Origin: Gammaproteobacteria bacterium
GTDB taxonomy: Bacteria; Pseudomonadota; Gammaproteobacteria; GRL18
Reading direction: 5' to 3'
Assembly: GCA_016744995.1 (NCBI GenBank)
Contig: JADGDG010000015.1
Location: forward strand, 1-64,000
DNA length: 64,000 nt
Below, one piece after another: positions 16,646 through 25,472 of this stretch. Each line of letters starts with the position of its first letter. The first letter of the stretch is position 1. The position numbers and the translations under genes are program-made. The notes under the pieces were generated by a model, which did no database searches, had not been told where the DNA came from, and saw nothing but the letters and a program-made list of their open reading frames with translations.

Positions 16646-19174
16646 TTATTTTTCAGCTAATTTCTTTAGATAGGTATGAGCCACTTCATTTGCAGGTTCG
16701 TGCTCCAGAATGTGTTTAAAAATAAACTCTGCACCGTCTAAAATTTCCAGTTCCATATAATACATACCGAGTTTAATCATTGCTTTAATATCAGATGGGT
16801 TACTTTCAAGATAATCTGCATAGGTATCCAGTGCCTCCTGAGATTTTCCTGATAGTCGATAGAGTTCTGCTAGCTGCAGTGTATAGATAGGAGATATCTG
16901 CACCAGTGACTGCAGGCCTATTTCTGTGATCTCAAGATTACCTTGATCGAGAGAATGAGAAACAAGCTGCTTTAAAGCGCTTTCCAGGGTAATTTTAGAA
17001 TCAGCTTGCTGATATTCCTGAATGGCCAGGTCAGTTTCGTTGTTTAAATCATGGATGTATCCTTTCACCAGATGAATAATTGCCTGAATGTCATCATCAT
17101 CCCGTTGATTGAGAGCGTTAATAAGACGTTGCAGGCCAATTTTATTTTCATGAACAAAAAGTTCATAGGCTTTGGCATCAACGCCTTCAAGTGTGGCAAA
17201 TTCTTTAGTGCTATTGTATTTCCTGGTTTTTAATAGATCACCTTCAATAAGCTGTTGGTAATAATCCACTAAAAACTGAACGTCCTGTGCCGATATTTGC
17301 TGGTACAGCTTCGGGTTTAAGGTTTCTACCAGTGTGATACGATTGGGTTGGATATCCTGCTTCCACTGTTCAATCATTATTGAAATATTAATCCTGGCAC
17401 AGTTCTTATTGTCTTCCTCAACTTCAAATAAACGACAGCGAGTTCGCAGTAAGGCATCTTTAACTTCCTTCTTAAATTTAGAGATTCCACTGGATAGTGC
17501 ACTATAATAAGTATGTCCAGATGCCTCAATCTCTTCATTCGTCCATTCGCTATCACTATCCGGGCGAATAAATTTTAGAAACTCTTCAGTACCAAAACTG
17601 ATGCAGATATCAGTCAGACTGCTTAAATGATTTTTACGCAGGCGTTTTTCCAGCTTATCCATTTTGATTTTATATTTAAAATCTTTTTCAGGATTATTAT
17701 GAGCAAAGAGTTTCTTATTGTACTCAATGCCTTCTTTTGCCATACTTTGAAGTGTATCAAGAAGCTTAATGGTGTTGTTCAGCTCACTAATGATTCGGAT
17801 ATTGTGCTTGATTAAGCCTTCACGCTGTTTTTCGGGTTGAAGGGCGATGGCACCGTGGTTGAGCAAAGAGTCTTTTAGAGGTGTAATGACTTCCAGTGGT
17901 GATATGTCTTTAATCGGGATGTACTCAATGGTCTTAATACTGGCTGCATCTGGAGAGGGATTAATCATCTGGCATTGTGCTTCATGGGCCATTTCCCCCT
18001 GAATTTCAAGCATGTGTGCGGCATTTAAGAAATCAGACTTGGTTTCTGCCCAGTCACCGTTATTGGTTTTAATTGATTGTCCGGAAAAACCAACGGGAGG
18101 GCCGGAAAGACGTTCAATACTATCAGATGCATGAGTATGTCCATCTGGGCTGAAACACAAGTCAACACCAAAAAGAATGATCTGACTGGCACCCATAAAT
18201 AAAGCCAGATCGATTGATGTATTAGTAACAGTTGGCCCATTGGCAGCAATATTTTCTACATTGTCACTACTATCCCATGGATATAAACGATCCAGATAGT
18301 ACTTTTCACCCTGCCATTGTCCCAACAACTGACTATTAAGGTGATTATAATAAATTAACGTGCTGTTATCACTTAGCTTTAACATCTCTTTACTGATTTC
18401 AAAGTTCTCAAAATTGGGATCAATACTTAAGATAAAATCGGGTTTTATTGAAGTATTAAGTATGCGTTTTGCGATTCGTGAAATAATAAAAATAATATAA
18501 TGCTGCTGGTGTTCTTCAATCCAGGGAATATAGCGATCCAGTGAGGGGCCACCTGCCAGAATAAGTACCTGTTTTCCCTTACAGCGATCTCTAAAAGTCA
18601 GGGCTGGCAGGTTGTTTTCAGATAAATTTGCCAGACGGCGTTGAATAAAGATAGAATTTTGCAGATTTCGGGTAACTTCCCAGCTGGTTAAATTGATTTG
18701 ATCGCTTAGTTCTTTGTTGAGCACTCGATAGTCATTCAAAAAGTGATATTGTGCCGCGAATGATTTAATGATTTTAACTTTGTTCAATAGAAGATATTGC
18801 TGAATATTAAATTTTTCAGCCTGTGTTTCCCAGTTTTGCGTATGACAAACTGCCATCCGTTTTTCTTTACTGAGATCATAGTTCCTCTGAGATAGCTCAA
18901 TGACTTCTTCAAAATCAATAAATAAAGCGGCACTGCCTTTTTTCAGACCATTTTTTTGTAAATAGAATGGCATTAGGCCAGAATCACAACCAATGACAAG
19001 ATAGAGTGTTTCCTCTGCATTCATTTGTTCATCAAAGAAGGGAACAACAAGAGATTCATAAGAAATTTTATGGAAGACATTGCCATTGACTGAAAAGAGG
19101 TAGTGCTCATTAAAGGGGTTAGGGATGAGTTCACCGAGCTCTGTTGAGGGGGTATTTTTTTCTAGTTCAATCAC
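16646..19174 (-). CDS. Maf-type flagellin modification protein (DUF115) with TPR tail
   Basis: Maf (motility accessory factor) proteins transfer nonulosonic acids onto flagellin in the cytosol before export. The central MAF/DUF115 domain, about residues 190-400, has LILAGGPSLDRYIPWIE, IKPDFILSIDP, ANGPTVTNTSIDLALFMGAS and LFGVDLCFSPDGHTHA, the SAM- or CMP-sugar-type fold signature of the family. Residues 1-180 are the N-terminal Rossmann-like domain. The last 130 residues are TPR-like (AIQEYQQAD, SGKSQEALDTYADYLESNP). At 842 residues it is on the long side. The start is GTG with AAAGGA upstream. It faces neuB convergently and is divergent from flagellin, linking the sugar operon to its substrate. 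Confidence 0.88.
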   Translation of the reverse strand: MIELEKNTPSTELGELIPNPFNEHYLFSVNGNVFHKISYESLVVPFFDEQMNAEETLYLVIGCDSGLMPFYLQKNGLKKGSAALFIDFEEVIELSQRNYDLSKEKRMAVCHTQNWETQAEKFNIQQYLLLNKVKIIKSFAAQYHFLNDYRVLNKELSDQINLTSWEVTRNLQNSIFIQRRLANLSENNLPALTFRDRCKGKQVLILAGGPSLDRYIPWIEEHQQHYIIFIISRIAKRILNTSIKPDFILSIDPNFENFEISKEMLKLSDNSTLIYYNHLNSQLLGQWQGEKYYLDRLYPWDSSDNVENIAANGPTVTNTSIDLALFMGASQIILFGVDLCFSPDGHTHASDSIERLSGPPVGFSGQSIKTNNGDWAETKSDFLNAAHMLEIQGEMAHEAQCQMINPSPDAASIKTIEYIPIKDISPLEVITPLKDSLLNHGAIALQPEKQREGLIKHNIRIISELNNTIKLLDTLQSMAKEGIEYNKKLFAHNNPEKDFKYKIKMDKLEKRLRKNHLSSLTDICISFGTEEFLKFIRPDSDSEWTNEEIEASGHTYYSALSSGISKFKKEVKDALLRTRCRLFEVEEDNKNCARINISIMIEQWKQDIQPNRITLVETLNPKLYQQISAQDVQFLVDYYQQLIEGDLLKTRKYNSTKEFATLEGVDAKAYELFVHENKIGLQRLINALNQRDDDDIQAIIHLVKGYIHDLNNETDLAIQEYQQADSKITLESALKQLVSHSLDQGNLEITEIGLQSLVQISPIYTLQLAELYRLSGKSQEALDTYADYLESNPSDIKAMIKLGMYYMELEILDGAEFIFKHILEHEPANEVAHTYLKKLAEK

Positions 19175-19537
19175 AAATTGAGATCCTTTATCTAACTATT
19201 TATCTAACTATCTGTAAAACCATCATTTTATCTTAGTATATCGATAGCTTTATGGAATGTAAAATACGGATATAAATTGCTTTCTACAAGTTTCTACTAG
19301 TAAGTTTTTACAAGAAAGCATAAATCAGGCCAGCTTTCCTGTTATTGCATTTTATAAAATAATTTAACTTTTTTCTAAAGAAAAAAAATCCCCTGACGCT
19401 AATAAGTTCAAGAGGCGGTGAATATTCCAAATTTTTCTAGAAATAGGGAGCACGAGAGTATATCCGCATAGTAAAGTTCTCCACAATTATATGTATTTTT
19501 ACAGGAATTAGTGGGGCATATCACAGGAGTTGTCATC
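19175..19537. other. Divergent region between maf and flagellin
   Basis: No gene was found. A tandem TATCTAACTAT repeat lies at about 19190-19213. TAAAGAAA at 19376 and GCTAATAA at 19398 look like sigma-28 elements but are 14 rather than 11 bases apart. AGGAG at 19525 serves the flagellin ATG. The flagellin promoter must be here but is not securely found. Confidence 0.35.
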
Positions 19538-20374
19538 ATGGCACAAGTAATTAATAGTAATATCCCATCTTTAACCGCACAAAGTAACTTAAATAGAACT
19601 AATGCCGGCTTAAGTACAGCACTGGAACGTCTGTCTTCTGGTAAACGTATTAATAGCGCAAAAGATGATGCGGCAGGTATTGCGATTGCATCACGTTTTA
19701 CTGCTCAGATCCGGGGTTATAATCAGGGTAATCGAAATGCAGCAGATGCGATTTCTCTGGCTCAGACTGCTGAGGGTGCTTATGATGAAATTTCAACCAA
19801 CTTACAGCGTATTCGTGAGTTATCAGTACAGGCATCTAATGCAACTAACAGCTCGACTGACCGTATTGCGATTCAGACTGAGGTTAGTCAACTCCAGGCT
19901 GAGATTATTCGTGTTGGTAAAACACAATTTAATGGTATTGAAGTTATTGGTAGTGGTGCTGGCGGTTTTAGCTTCCAGGTTGGTCCTAATGCAGCAGCTG
20001 CAGCAAATAACATTACTGTCACCACTGTTTCAACAGGTGCATTAACTAACTTTAGTGAAGTAACAACAGGTACTATTTCTGGTGGTACTGGAGTAAATGC
20101 TCAAAGCATGATCTCTAATGTGGATAACATGTTATCTTCTGTTAATACCCAACGTGCGACTCTGGGTGCGGTGCAAAACAGATTTGAATCAGTTATTCGT
20201 AATGGTGAAAATGCATCAACTAATCTAGCGTCTTCTCGTTCTCGTATTGAAGATGCTGACTTTGCTCAAGAAACTGCAAATCTGACCAAGTACCAGATAC
20301 TGCAGCAAGCAGGTGTCTCTGTTCTTTCTCAGGCTAATGCCTTACCACAAAGTGTCTTAGGCTTATTAGGATAG
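19538..20374 (+). CDS. fliC: Flagellin (first paralogue)
   Basis: This is the filament subunit, 278 residues, exported by the flagellar type III system and capped by FliD. The N-terminal D0/D1 region is classic (MAQVINSNIPSLTAQSNLNR, then LERLSSGKRINSAKDDAAG and TEGAYDEISTNLQRIRELSVQ). The C-terminal D1/D0 has ATLGAVQNRFESVIRN, SRSRIEDADFAQE and QILQQAGVSVLSQANALPQSVL. The central variable part is very short (about 40 residues, rich in Gly, Thr and Ser), so glycosylation would fall on surface Ser/Thr there. ATG at 19538 has AGGAG 8 bases upstream; an in-frame GTG at 19511 is rejected because flagellins start MAQ. A terminator and flaG follow. Confidence 0.97.
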   Translation: MAQVINSNIPSLTAQSNLNRTNAGLSTALERLSSGKRINSAKDDAAGIAIASRFTAQIRGYNQGNRNAADAISLAQTAEGAYDEISTNLQRIRELSVQASNATNSSTDRIAIQTEVSQLQAEIIRVGKTQFNGIEVIGSGAGGFSFQVGPNAAAAANNITVTTVSTGALTNFSEVTTGTISGGTGVNAQSMISNVDNMLSSVNTQRATLGAVQNRFESVIRNGENASTNLASSRSRIEDADFAQETANLTKYQILQQAGVSVLSQANALPQSVLGLLG

Positions 20375-20390
20375 GGTTAAGGGAATAAAA

Positions 20391-20434
20391 ATAAACTCCG
20401 GATAAGCAAACGAGCTTAATCTGGAGTTATTTTT
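20391..20434 (+). terminator. Terminator-like hairpin after flagellin
   Basis: AACTCCGGATAAGC pairs with GCTTAATCTGGAGTT with one bulge, followed by ATTTTT. It sits between flagellin and flaG, which would allow high flagellin and lower flaG expression from the same promoter. Confidence 0.65.
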
Positions 20435-20447
20435 AAGGAGTTTAATC

Positions 20448-20960
20448 ATGACAGATTATACAATCAGTAATAGAGCTTCTGCTGAACTAGCTGCAGCTTC
20501 TGTTCGTACGTCTGTACTCTCCGGTTCTGCTAAAGTCCCTTCTTCTCAAAGCAGTCAGTCTTCTAACAGTGCACAAGAAACAAAAGCTGCTGAGGAAAAT
20601 GTCAGTACCAATAGACTTGATGATCGGCAAAAGCTTGCCGCTCAGGAGTCCCCTATTGATAAGCTTAGTAAAGTGCTTCATGAAGATCCGGAAAGTCTGG
20701 ATAAAACCATCAGCAAGCTTAATGACTCATTACAAAATATCCAGAGAAATCTGAAGTTTAGTGTCGATGATGGCTCAGGAAAAATTGTTATAAATGTGAC
20801 TGATAAAGAGACTGATAAGGTCGTAAGACAAATACCTTCTGAAGAAGTTCTTCATTTGGCTAGAAACTTGCAGGCTTTAAGTCAGCAGCAGTCAAGTCAG
20901 GGGATTGATGAACAGTCAAGGCCTACAGCTGAAGGAGTGTTTTTCAAGGGCAGTGTTTAA
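20448..20960 (+). CDS. flaG: FlaG family flagellar protein
   Basis: FlaG proteins influence filament length and are usually encoded between flagellin and fliD in polar flagellates, exactly as here. The conserved FlaG domain is at residues 85-150: LNDSLQNIQRNLKFSVDDGSGKIVINVTD, where the fragment KFSVDDGSGKIVI is characteristic, then VRQIPSEEVLHLA. Residues 1-80 are low-complexity and Ser/Ala/Gln-rich. At 170 residues it is a little longer than the usual 110-140, owing to the N-terminal stretch. AAGGAG precedes the ATG by 8 bases. It is presumably cotranscribed with flagellin by read-through of the hairpin. Confidence 0.9.
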   Translation: MTDYTISNRASAELAAASVRTSVLSGSAKVPSSQSSQSSNSAQETKAAEENVSTNRLDDRQKLAAQESPIDKLSKVLHEDPESLDKTISKLNDSLQNIQRNLKFSVDDGSGKIVINVTDKETDKVVRQIPSEEVLHLARNLQALSQQQSSQGIDEQSRPTAEGVFFKGSV

Positions 20961-21039
20961 CATGCCTGCCGGCAATTGGTTTAAATACAGAAAAATGTAT
21001 ATGAATTGATTGCGTTGAGGGGTATCCTCATATTTATAG

Positions 21040-21067
21040 CCTCGGAAAACTATCCGGGGTGTTTTTT
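21040..21067 (+). terminator. Terminator-like hairpin after flaG
   Basis: CCTCGGA pairs with TCCGGGG (one G-U pair) across a short loop and is followed by GTTTTTTC. A second small hairpin, TGAGG/CCTCA, lies just upstream at 21016-21030. The U-run overlaps the leader of fliD. Confidence 0.55.
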
Positions 21068-21079
21068 CAGGAGATTATT

Positions 21080-22441
21080 ATGGCTGGTTTATCTTTAGGT
21101 GGGGTCAATCTTGATGTTCAGGGACTAGTTGCCCAACTTATGCAGATAGAGAGCCGTCCTCTCACTCGTCTGATTGAAAAAAATAATGAATTTCAATCTC
21201 AATTAAGTGCATTTGGCCGTTTAAAGGGTGCATTATCCTCATTTCAGACTTCCATGGAGAATTTAAGTTCTCTGGATAAATTTGAAGTCTATAAAACCAG
21301 TACCTCAGAAACAGATACTGATCGCAGTTTTACTGCAACGGTTGATAGTAATGCAACCACAGCAAACTATAGTATTGATGTCACTCAACTGGCAACCACA
21401 AGTAAATATGGCTCAGACAGCACTAACCCTTTTGCTGATACAGGTACAACAACAATCAGTACCGCAAGTACTTTTGACGTCAGTGTTAATGGTGAATCCA
21501 TGTCTGTTGCTGTGGATGGGCTGACTCTTCTTGAAGCAAGAGATGCAATCAATGCCTCAGCAAATAGCAATGGTGTTGGTGTGACTGCTTCAATTGTTTC
21601 AACTCAGAGTAATGAGCATTTTCTGGTGCTTACGGGTACAGATACGGGCAGTGATAATGAAATAGTCATTACCGATAATGATGCTAAAACTAATTTAAAG
21701 TTTGGTACCGGCACCACCATGCGAATTCAGGAAGCTGTTAATGCTACGATTGAAGTAGATGGCCAGTACACAATTTCCAGCGCTTCTAATACGGTACAGG
21801 ATGCCATTTCAGGTGTCACTCTTAATTTATTAAAAACAAGTACCGCTGCTGCTGATTTAAGTATTGAGAGGGATGAAGAATCTGTTAAAACCTCAATAGA
21901 AAGTCTGGTCAGCGCATTTAATACGCTCAATAGTACTGTAGCTGATTTGAAGGAAAATGCTTTGCAGGGAGATAGTATTTTAAATAGCATTTTTAATGGT
22001 ATTAAATCTGAATTCAATACCTCTGCGGGTTTAAGTGGTTCATTTAACTTTTTGTCAGAAGTGGGTGTCACCAGTGATGCGAAAACCGGTGATTTAATTC
22101 TGGATAGCAGCAAATTGACGTCAGCCATTAGTGCTGATTATGATTCGGTCTCACAATTGTTTGCCAATGACAGCCAGGGTGTTGCTTTTCGTCTGGATAC
22201 GTTAATGGATCAGTATTTACAGTCAGATGGTCTGATTGATAATCGTCAGGATGGTTTAAATTCTCGAATTGACAGTAATTCGGATGATCAGGAAAGGGTT
22301 AATTATCGTCTTGAACTGATTGAAGGTCGATATTTGAAACAGTTTAGCGCCCTGGATCTATTGATTTCTGAATCTAATTCAACCAGTAGTTATCTGACAC
22401 AGCAGCTTGCATCTTTACCCGGATTTAGCAGTAATAATTAG
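21080..22441 (+). CDS. fliD: Flagellar filament cap protein FliD (HAP2)
   Basis: FliD forms the pentameric cap at the filament tip that folds exported flagellin. The 453-residue product starts MAGLSLGGVNLDVQGLVAQL. It continues with MQIESRPLTRLIEKNNEFQ, the N-terminal FliD_N domain, and the SVNGESMSVAVDG and TLLEARDAINA strands of D2/D3. The C-terminal FliD_C domain includes FNTLNSTVADL and INRQDGLNSRID-like coiled helix (actual LIDNRQDGLNSRIDS) ending in LTQQLASLPGFSSNN. CAGGAG sits 7 bases before the ATG at 21080; an upstream in-frame GTG at 21059 has no ribosome-binding site. It is followed by fliS and fliT, its chaperones. Confidence 0.95.
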   Translation: MAGLSLGGVNLDVQGLVAQLMQIESRPLTRLIEKNNEFQSQLSAFGRLKGALSSFQTSMENLSSLDKFEVYKTSTSETDTDRSFTATVDSNATTANYSIDVTQLATTSKYGSDSTNPFADTGTTTISTASTFDVSVNGESMSVAVDGLTLLEARDAINASANSNGVGVTASIVSTQSNEHFLVLTGTDTGSDNEIVITDNDAKTNLKFGTGTTMRIQEAVNATIEVDGQYTISSASNTVQDAISGVTLNLLKTSTAAADLSIERDEESVKTSIESLVSAFNTLNSTVADLKENALQGDSILNSIFNGIKSEFNTSAGLSGSFNFLSEVGVTSDAKTGDLILDSSKLTSAISADYDSVSQLFANDSQGVAFRLDTLMDQYLQSDGLIDNRQDGLNSRIDSNSDDQERVNYRLELIEGRYLKQFSALDLLISESNSTSSYLTQQLASLPGFSSNN

Positions 22442-22477
22442 TAAGCAATTAAATTAAGCATTTTTTTTGTTTTAAGC

Positions 22478-22504
22478 TTTAGAAAATTGATCTTTAGCCG
22501 ATAA
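22478..22504 (+). promoter_or_regulatory. Putative sigma-28 promoter for fliS-fliT
   Basis: GCCGATAA at 22497 is a perfect FliA -10 element. The corresponding -35 position (TTTA, 15 bases before) matches TAAA poorly. It lies 65 bases before the fliS start. Confidence 0.5.
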
Positions 22505-22568
22505 TAAATATGAACAGGATGTATTTAAAGTTATTTAATTGACGCAGAAGATTTTTAAAGGATATTTT

Positions 22569-23027
22569 ATGAATTATGCAAATAATCAATCAGCGATGAA
22601 TCAGTATCAGCAGGTAGGAAATCAGAGTACTGCTGCATTTGCCAATCCTCATCGATTAATTCAGATGTTGATGGAAGGCGCACTTGAAAAAATATCCAAA
22701 GCGAAAGGATTTATGAAAAATGGTGATATTGCTAAAAAAGGGGAGCATATTTCCTGGGCAATCTCTATTATTGAAGGTTTACGAGTCAGCCTTGATCATT
22801 CTCATGGTGGAAAGATTTCAGAAAATCTTGAAGCACTGTATGTTTATATGAATAGTCGCCTTACACAGGCAAATTTAAATAATTCCATAGAAATGCTTGA
22901 TGAAGTGACCCATCTGTTACTGGATATTAAATCAGGCTGGGATGCCATTCCTCAAGATGTTATTGATGACCATGCTAAAAGCGCAGCAGGTGCACAACCA
23001 TCATCCCTGGCAAAAGCGAGTATTTAA
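22569..23027 (+). CDS. fliS: Flagellin export chaperone FliS
   Basis: FliS binds the C-terminal helix of flagellin in the cytosol and delivers it to the export gate. The 152-residue, all-helical product has the family hallmark NPHRLIQMLMEGALEKISKAKGFM near residue 30, followed by KGEHISWAISIIEGLRVSLD and LYVYMNSRLTQAN. AAAGGA lies 8 bases before the ATG at 22569. An in-frame TTG 30 bases upstream is disfavoured because FliS normally starts MxYAN or similar. The downstream gene begins 13 bases after the stop and is the FliT-like chaperone, so the two form a small operon behind a sigma-28-like -10 element. Confidence 0.95.
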   Translation: MNYANNQSAMNQYQQVGNQSTAAFANPHRLIQMLMEGALEKISKAKGFMKNGDIAKKGEHISWAISIIEGLRVSLDHSHGGKISENLEALYVYMNSRLTQANLNNSIEMLDEVTHLLLDIKSGWDAIPQDVIDDHAKSAAGAQPSSLAKASI

Positions 23028-23040
23028 CTGGTTTTTAATT

Positions 23041-23364
23041 ATGGATAAACAATTAGAATTAACTCGATTTCAGACGATTAGTCAGCAAATGCTCGGCTTA
23101 GCTAAAGCAGGTGATTGGGATAAAATACCAGCGCTGGAGAGTGAACGTAAACAGATGATGCATGCATTTTTTGAGACAGCTGATTTACAGAAAAAACTAT
23201 TACCTGAAGAAAGTGAGCAAGTAGCTGCTTTGATAAAAGAAGTTCTGCATATTAATGATAATATTTCAAAATTGGCAGAGCAGGGGAAGCAGCATCTTAG
23301 TCAGGAACTTCAAGGGATGAAAAAAAGGCAAAATGTTCATTCTGCCTATCTGCAAAATAGGTAA
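23041..23364 (+). CDS. fliT: FliT-like flagellar chaperone
   Basis: FliT proteins are small helical chaperones of FliD, and in enterics also antagonists of FlhDC. This product has 107 residues and is predicted all-helical, with LTRFQTISQQMLGLAKAGDWDKIPALESERKQ, typical of the family's first two helices (short fragment GDWDKIPALESERKQ). The start is ATG at 23041, 13 bases after fliS; a longer frame beginning inside fliS is rejected. Sequence conservation in FliT is low, so the call rests on length, the W-D-L-E-R pattern and the invariant fliD-fliS-fliT order. FlhDC does not appear to run this system, so its role is likely FliD chaperoning. Confidence 0.85.
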   Translation: MDKQLELTRFQTISQQMLGLAKAGDWDKIPALESERKQMMHAFFETADLQKKLLPEESEQVAALIKEVLHINDNISKLAEQGKQHLSQELQGMKKRQNVHSAYLQNR

Positions 23365-23472
23365 ACTTTTCAAGCTTTATTCATAAACCTATACTTATAA
23401 ATCATTTATAAACAACTTTATCTCGTATTTGTATCCAACTCTCGCTGTCTAACCTTTGTTACTCAAGTCTTA

Positions 23473-23509
23473 TTATTCAACCATTGTTATTCAACCATTG
23501 TTATTCAAC
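23473..23509. repeat. 14-bp tandem repeat at fliW 3' end
   Basis: TTATTCAACCATTG occurs twice in full and a third time in part; the last copy includes the fliW stop codon. It lies between the convergent fliT and fliW genes. Confidence 0.75.
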
Positions 23510-23965
23510 AACAGGCACATTCATAAAAATATCATAATCTAAATCTTTGATAGAGCGCTGCAGGCCTTTAAGTGAGTTTAAATTGATAAACAGAGGTTCA
23601 GTGATGTTTGCATTAACCAGAACCAGGCCATCTTTTTTCACCTTGTTATCATCTTCTTCAATATTGGTCACTACAACCATCATAATAATTTCATCCGAGC
23701 CTTTAGAGTCCAGCAGCTCGTACTCCTCATCGGGCAATGAAACTTCATAATAGAAATTAGCCAGTGAAGGATCAAAAATTGTGTAGGCGGTATCTGGATC
23801 AGTCGTTGACTGCAGCCAAAAAACAACCGGACCTGTGCTGGAATCCTCTTTATGAAATAATTTAAAATCCTGAGGTTCAGTGTTATTCAACAAACCATAA
23901 GGGAAGTGGATAACGGTCTCTTCTGCAACTTCCTGTGAGCCAAAACGAGTTGTTTCAATCTTCAT
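23501..23965 (-). CDS. fliW: Flagellar assembly factor FliW
   Basis: FliW binds CsrA and so relieves CsrA repression of flagellin translation; free flagellin titrates FliW, giving a feedback loop. This is known best from Bacillus and Campylobacter. The 154-residue beta-rich product has the family start KIETTRFGSQEVAEETVIHFPYGL with the conserved fragment IHFPYGLLN, then FWLQSTTDPDTAYTIFDP and VLVNANITEPLFIN followed by GLQ. It lies alone on the minus strand between fliT and flrA. No csrA gene is visible in the window, so the partner must be elsewhere. ATG has AAAGG upstream on the minus strand. Confidence 0.9.
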   Translation of the reverse strand: MKIETTRFGSQEVAEETVIHFPYGLLNNTEPQDFKLFHKEDSSTGPVVFWLQSTTDPDTAYTIFDPSLANFYYEVSLPDEEYELLDSKGSDEIIMMVVVTNIEEDDNKVKKDGLVLVNANITEPLFINLNSLKGLQRSIKDLDYDIFMNVPVVE

Positions 23966-24278
23966 TACAAACCTTTTTTAAAGTACTTTTTTTAAGTAAA
24001 TGTTGTTGTGTTAGATCATAAGCCAATAAAAAAATAAGTTAAGCCTGATAAGTTATTATTTTATAATAACTATTATTACTTATAACCTATAATCTGTCAA
24101 AAATACAGATTTAAACAGGGAATAATCTTTTCTTTTCCGCCCAGTTCAGAATAAAGTGACATTTTTTTGACTTAGAACAATTTTTTGACTTTACATTCAG
24201 AAAAAATCCACTATATTTCTACTGTGAAATTGTAATATCTTTATTTCTGCCCTTTAGAGCATATTTTTTATTGTTTTT
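23966..24278. other. Divergent region between fliW and flrA
   Basis: It contains a perfect 9-bp inverted repeat, AGTTATTAT-TTT-ATAATAACT, at 24051-24071, either a weak hairpin or an operator. TTGACT elements near 24168 and 24185 may be -35 boxes of the flrA promoter. There is no gene, and the frame upstream of the flrA ATG is closed by a stop at 24255. Confidence 0.4.
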
Positions 24279-25472
24279 ATGTCATCTAAATTCATAAATG
24301 ACAATAAATTGACAAACTTGAGGTTATTAGTGACATTCCATCCAGAAACACAGAACTCTTTATTAGACACCTCTTTTGTTGGTGAAAGTGTTGTTATCAG
24401 ACAGGTTAAGAAGTTAATTATTCAGGTGGCTAAAAGTAATGCCAATGTTCTCATCCTGGGTGAGTCAGGTACGGGCAAAGAGGTTGTGGCCAATTGTCTG
24501 CATCAAATGTCCAAACGACAAAAAGGTCCCTATGTCCCGGTCAATTGTGGTGCAATCCCCAGAGATTTATTAGAAAGTGAACTTTTTGGACATGAAAAGG
24601 GTGCTTTCACTGGTGCTTTGACCATGCGTAAAGGCCGCTTTGAAATGGCAGAGGAAGGGACTTTATTTCTGGATGAAATCGGAGATATGCCCCTGGCGAT
24701 GCAAGTAAAAATTCTGCGGGTTCTGCAAGAGAGAATTTTTGAACGTGTGGGAGGTAACAAAAGTATTCAAGCTGATGTTCGTGTTATTGCTGCGACACAT
24801 CGAGATCTGGAAGATGAAGTCAAAGCCGGTCGTTTTAGAGAAGATCTTTTTTATCGTCTTAATGTTTTTCCCATAGAAATCCCATCACTAAGAGAGCGAT
24901 CTGAGGATGTGCCTTTATTATTTCATGAATTAAATGAACGCATGAAAGAAAACTCTGAGAGTTCAGTGCAGCTTACACCAGAAGCAATGGCTTCTATTAT
25001 GCAGCATCAATGGCCGGGCAATGTCCGGGAACTCTCTAATCTGGTTGAGCGTCTGGGTATTATGTTTCCGGAAGAACCTGTAAGCTGGGAGGATTTGCCA
25101 GAAAAATACCAATATGATATCTCTCATATCGAACAACTGCCTGAAACCGATATTTCCCGCACACAGGACAATAATGAACAAATACAGATGGATGAAAATT
25201 CTGCTGAAGGGGCCCAGCCTCATGAGTCTGGGCCAGCAGACAATAATGCTCAGTCTGTGGATGCTGATGAATCCTCTGCAAATAGAGGAGTATTACCTAA
25301 AGAAGGTTTTGATTTAAAAGATCACATGGCTAATTTAGAATACTCCTTAATCCAGCAGGCACTGAAAGAGTCAGATGGCGTTGTGGCTCATGCGGCTAAA
25401 CGCCTGAATATGAGAAGAACAACTCTGGTAGAAAAAATGAAGAAATATGAACTCATGTTTGGTGGGGTATGA
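24279..25472 (+). CDS. flrA: Sigma-54-dependent flagellar master regulator FlrA/FleQ lacking the N-terminal domain
   Basis: This is the top-level activator of the polar flagellar cascade. At 397 residues it is about 90 shorter than usual FlrA/FleQ proteins, which start with a receiver-like domain of some 130 residues. Here the AAA+ domain begins at about residue 33: Walker A GESGTGKE at 61-68, the sigma-54 contact loop GAFTGA at 108-113, Walker B TLFLDEIG near 127-134, and the sensor motif WPGNVREL. A Fis-type helix-turn-helix ends the protein ([19 protein letters not shown]). The frame upstream of the ATG is closed, so the missing domain is not a start-site error. A charged Gln/Asp/Ser linker of about 70 residues precedes the HTH. 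Confidence 0.88.
   Translation: MSSKFINDNKLTNLRLLVTFHPETQNSLLDTSFVGESVVIRQVKKLIIQVAKSNANVLILGESGTGKEVVANCLHQMSKRQKGPYVPVNCGAIPRDLLESELFGHEKGAFTGALTMRKGRFEMAEEGTLFLDEIGDMPLAMQVKILRVLQERIFERVGGNKSIQADVRVIAATHRDLEDEVKAGRFREDLFYRLNVFPIEIPSLRERSEDVPLLFHELNERMKENSESSVQLTPEAMASIMQHQWPGNVRELSNLVERLGIMFPEEPVSWEDLPEKYQYDISHIEQLPETDISRTQDNNEQIQMDENSAEGAQPHESGPADNNAQSVDADESSANRGVLPKEGFDLKDHMANLEYSLIQQALKESDGVVAHAAKRLNMRRTTLVEKMKKYELMFGGV

Noticed and set aside
19376..19405. Possible sigma-28 promoter for the first flagellin
   Set aside because: TAAAGAAA and GCTAATAA are 14 bases apart instead of 11 and the -10 is poor.
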